NCBI GenBank assembly: GCA_030043175.1
Contig: JASHYD010000581.1
Span: 1 to 7,342 of the forward strand
Source: Xanthobacteraceae bacterium
GTDB lineage: Bacteria; Pseudomonadota; Alphaproteobacteria; Rhizobiales; Xanthobacteraceae
DNA: 7,342 nucleotides
Direction: 5' to 3'
A program made the position numbers and the translations under genes. Below, piece after piece: positions 5,607 through 7,342 of this stretch. The notes beneath the pieces were generated by a model. That model did no database searches, was not told where the DNA came from, and saw only the letters and a program-made list of their open reading frames with translations. Position 1 is the first letter of the stretch; every line of letters begins with the position of its first letter.

Positions 5607-6974
5607 ATGAATACCTCTTTTTTCGGCGAATTGCTGCAAGCAATCTCTGAGCGCGGACGCGCGCTCCTTGACCGCGCGCGCGAGCGTCGCGACACCCCCG
5701 CCGAGGCGACCGAGAATCTCGCCGATCTGTGCGAGGAGTTGTTGTCGAACCGGGGCGAGGCGTCGGGGGTTGCGCTCGCGCGCGAGATCCTCTCGCGCTA
5801 CGACGATCTGACCATCGGGCCCCGCATTGCGTTCTTCGAGGCGCTGGCGACCCGCTTCGGTACCGATCAGGCCCGGATTGATGCGGCGATTGAGGCCTGG
5901 CGAAACAAGCCGTCCGACACCGCCGCCGCCGAGCTCCATGCGGCGACCGAGCCGCGGCGGCTGGAACTGCTGCGCCGGCTCAACCTGGCGCCTCAGGCTA
6001 CGCGGACGCTGGTGGAGATGCGCGGCCAGCTGCTCGACACACTGATGCGCCGCGACGACCTCGCGGCGATCGACACCGATTTTGCCGATCTGTTTTCGAC
6101 CTGGTTCAATCGCGGGTTTTTGGTGCTGCGGCGGATCGACTGGTCGACGCCGGCGGTGGTGCTGGAGAAGATCATCCGTTACGAGGCCGTCCACCAGATC
6201 CAGGATTGGGTCGATCTGCGCGCCCGTATCGACTCGCCGGACCGGCGCTGTTATGCCTTCTTTCATCCGGCGCTGGTTGACGAGCCCTTGATTTTCGTCG
6301 AGGTGGCGTTGACCAAGGAGATTCCCGGCGCCATTGCCCCGATCCTGGACCTTAAGCGCGAGCCCCTCGATCCGGAACGCGCCACCACGGCGGTGTTCTA
6401 CTCCATTTCGAACTGCCAACGCGGCCTGGCGGGGGTGACGTTCGGGAGCTTTCTGATCAAGCAGGTGGTGGCGGAAATCTGCCGCGAGATGCCGCGGCTC
6501 TCCACCTTCGTGACCTTGTCGCCGGTGCCGAATTTCGGCAACTGGCTGGCGCGCCAGCGCGCGAACCCGTCGCCCGCGCTGGCGGAAGCTGACCGAGCGG
6601 CCCTCGCGGGACTCGACCGCCCTCAGTGGTGGAGCGAGGAGGTCTCGCTTGATGAGATGCGAGAGCCCATGCTGCGCGCCGCCGCGACGTATTTCATGAC
6701 CGCGCGCAATTCCTTAAACTCTCCGCTCGATGCGGTCGCCCGTTTCCATCTCGGCAACGGCGCCCGCCTCGAGCGGCTCAATTGGCCCGCCGATTTGTCG
6801 GAGCGAGGCCGCCGCCAGTCCTTCGGCCTGATGGTGAATTATCTTTACGGCCTTGGCGACATCGAGAAGAACCACGAGGCCTACGCGGAGAACCGCACCG
6901 TCATCGCGACGAGCGCCATCCGCAAGCTTGCTCGCCCTTCTCGCGCGCTCACTACGGTCGAAGCAGCGAACTGA
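5607..6974 (+). CDS. matA: Malonyl-CoA decarboxylase
   Basis: The enzyme converts malonyl-CoA to acetyl-CoA and CO2, the key step of malonate use and a way to drain malonyl-CoA. The 455-residue protein is full length for bacterial members and open throughout. The N-terminal helical domain (about 1-160) begins with FFGELLQAISERGRALLD. The catalytic GNAT-like domain contains CYAFFHPALVDEPLIFVEVA (215-234), AVFYSISNCQRGLAGVTFG (262-280), TFVTLSPVPNF (300-310) and VARFHLGNGARLERLNW (377-393). S305 and H381 match the catalytic Ser and His of characterised enzymes. The C-terminus has LMVNYLYGL and NHEAYAENRTVIATSAIRKL. AGGCGG lies 4 bases before the ATG. It begins 13 bases after the ruined dctM and was probably the last gene of that operon, so it must now depend on a surviving or new promoter. 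No malonyl-CoA synthetase gene follows within the window. Confidence 0.96.
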   Translation: MNTSFFGELLQAISERGRALLDRARERRDTPAEATENLADLCEELLSNRGEASGVALAREILSRYDDLTIGPRIAFFEALATRFGTDQARIDAAIEAWRNKPSDTAAAELHAATEPRRLELLRRLNLAPQATRTLVEMRGQLLDTLMRRDDLAAIDTDFADLFSTWFNRGFLVLRRIDWSTPAVVLEKIIRYEAVHQIQDWVDLRARIDSPDRRCYAFFHPALVDEPLIFVEVALTKEIPGAIAPILDLKREPLDPERATTAVFYSISNCQRGLAGVTFGSFLIKQVVAEICREMPRLSTFVTLSPVPNFGNWLARQRANPSPALAEADRAALAGLDRPQWWSEEVSLDEMREPMLRAAATYFMTARNSLNSPLDAVARFHLGNGARLERLNWPADLSERGRRQSFGLMVNYLYGLGDIEKNHEAYAENRTVIATSAIRKLARPSRALTTVEAAN

Positions 6975-7248
6975 CGCTCGTTGCGATCATGTCGGGGCGT
7001 AGCATCGCCTACGAGATCCAAAGCGGCGCCGGCGACTTTGCCCTCCGCTGGCAGCGCTCGCCGGCCGCCGGGTGGGCAAGATCGCCGAGGCGTTGCGCGA
7101 TTTCATGAGCAGTGACCGGCGATCAAAAAGCGCGACGTGCCCCGGCATTCATGCTCGATGCGATCCAGGCCGCGAACGCTTGGACAGATGCGGAAGCATT
7201 CCTGCGAGTGGCGTCGAACGGATTCGAACCTGCGAGCGGGTTCCTGCA
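6975..7248. other. Gap between convergent genes, possible short relics
   Basis: The 274 bases between the decarboxylase stop and the dehydrogenase stop hold no recognised gene. A short hairpin TCGAA-CGGA-TTCGA (7214-7227) and a repeated CCTGCGAG (7201-7208, 7230-7237) lie between the converging genes, but there is no T-run to make a convincing terminator. The plus strand has protein-like stretches in two frames (RRVGKIAEALRDFMSSD around 7063-7113, then the small frame at 7112-7264), which could be pieces of one decayed gene. Confidence 0.4.
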
Positions 7249-7264
7249 TCACGTTCGCCCGTAG
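7112..7264 (+). other. Small open frame of unknown status (50 codons)
   Basis: GTG 7112 to TAG 7262-7264 encodes a peptide containing ARRAPAFMLDAIQAANAW and TDAEAFLRVASNG. Codon use is moderately G/C-biased at third positions. No ribosome binding site stands out, no family is recognised, and its last 16 bases overlap the dehydrogenase gene on the other strand. It may be the 3' end of a decayed gene or chance. Confidence 0.2.
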
Positions 7265-7342
7265 ACCGGAACGACCGCGCCGCGCGTTACTTTATTGGCG
7301 GGCGATGCCAGGAAGAGGATGGTTTGGGCGACGTCCTCGACC
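7249..7342 (-). CDS. SDR family oxidoreductase, C-terminal part (5' end beyond window)
   Basis: Short-chain dehydrogenases/reductases use NAD(P)(H) to oxidise or reduce alcohols and carbonyls with a Rossmann fold. Thirty codons and a TGA (7251-7249) are visible. The reading VEDVAQTILFLASPANKVTR then GAVVPVYGRT corresponds to the last helix (D-V-A-x-x-I-L-F-L-A-S), followed by the terminal strand where most SDRs have T-G-x-x-x-x-V-D-G-G. Here the end is PVYG rather than VDGG, as in one SDR subgroup. The catalytic Ser-Tyr-Lys and the nucleotide-binding loop lie outside the window, so the substrate is unknown. It converges on the malonyl-CoA decarboxylase gene. Confidence 0.85.
   Translation of the reverse strand, partial: VEDVAQTILFLASPANKVTRGAVVPVYGRT

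Noticed and set aside
5514..6419. Open minus-strand frame of 301 codons antisense to the decarboxylase
   Set aside because: It mirrors the strongly biased codons of malonyl-CoA decarboxylase, has a low-complexity Arg/Gly/Gln-rich translation and no family resemblance.
7201..7240. GGTTCGAATCC on the minus strand resembling a tRNA T-arm
   Set aside because: The flanking bases do not form the T stem, no D-arm, anticodon arm or matching acceptor strand is present, and the bases merge into the dehydrogenase 3' end.

Overview
The window reads as chromosomal DNA of a GC-rich alphaproteobacterium, most likely Bradyrhizobium or a close relative in the Nitrobacteraceae. The basis is strong G/C preference at third codon positions and the close resemblance of MutS, the Hsp20, the ModA-like protein, the TRAP proteins and malonyl-CoA decarboxylase to what I remember of Bradyrhizobium families. 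No database search was possible. No rRNA, tRNA, CRISPR array, insertion sequence or phage gene was found.

Layout, left to right. Positions 1-350 (-) hold the N-terminus of the mismatch-repair protein MutS, cut by the window edge. Positions 558-1577 (-) encode an ACMSD-type amidohydrolase. Positions 1578-2121 carry no convincing gene, only a possible protein relic. Positions 2122-2580 (-) encode an Hsp20 small heat-shock protein; its conserved N-terminus continues upstream to an ACG where an ATG would be expected, directly after a strong Shine-Dalgarno, and its leader can fold into a long stem. Positions 2859-3572 (-) encode a ModA-like periplasmic-binding-fold protein without a signal peptide, overlapped by one base by a 14-codon mini-ORF.

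The centre, 3675-5593, is a gene graveyard: a complete TRAP dicarboxylate transporter set in ruins. A short dctP fragment lies on the minus strand. dctQ and dctM lie on the plus strand, each broken by many frameshifts, a nonsense codon (dctQ) and an internal deletion (dctM). Thirteen bases after the dctM remnant starts an intact malonyl-CoA decarboxylase gene (5607-6974). The last 94 bases are the C-terminus of a short-chain dehydrogenase on the minus strand, facing the decarboxylase gene.

Functional reading (inference): the TRAP genes and the decarboxylase once formed a malonate or related dicarboxylate uptake and catabolism locus. The transporter has decayed while the enzyme stayed open. 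I found no clear novel system; the main interest is selective decay of an operon, the non-standard Hsp20 start with a structured leader, and the coupled mini-ORF.
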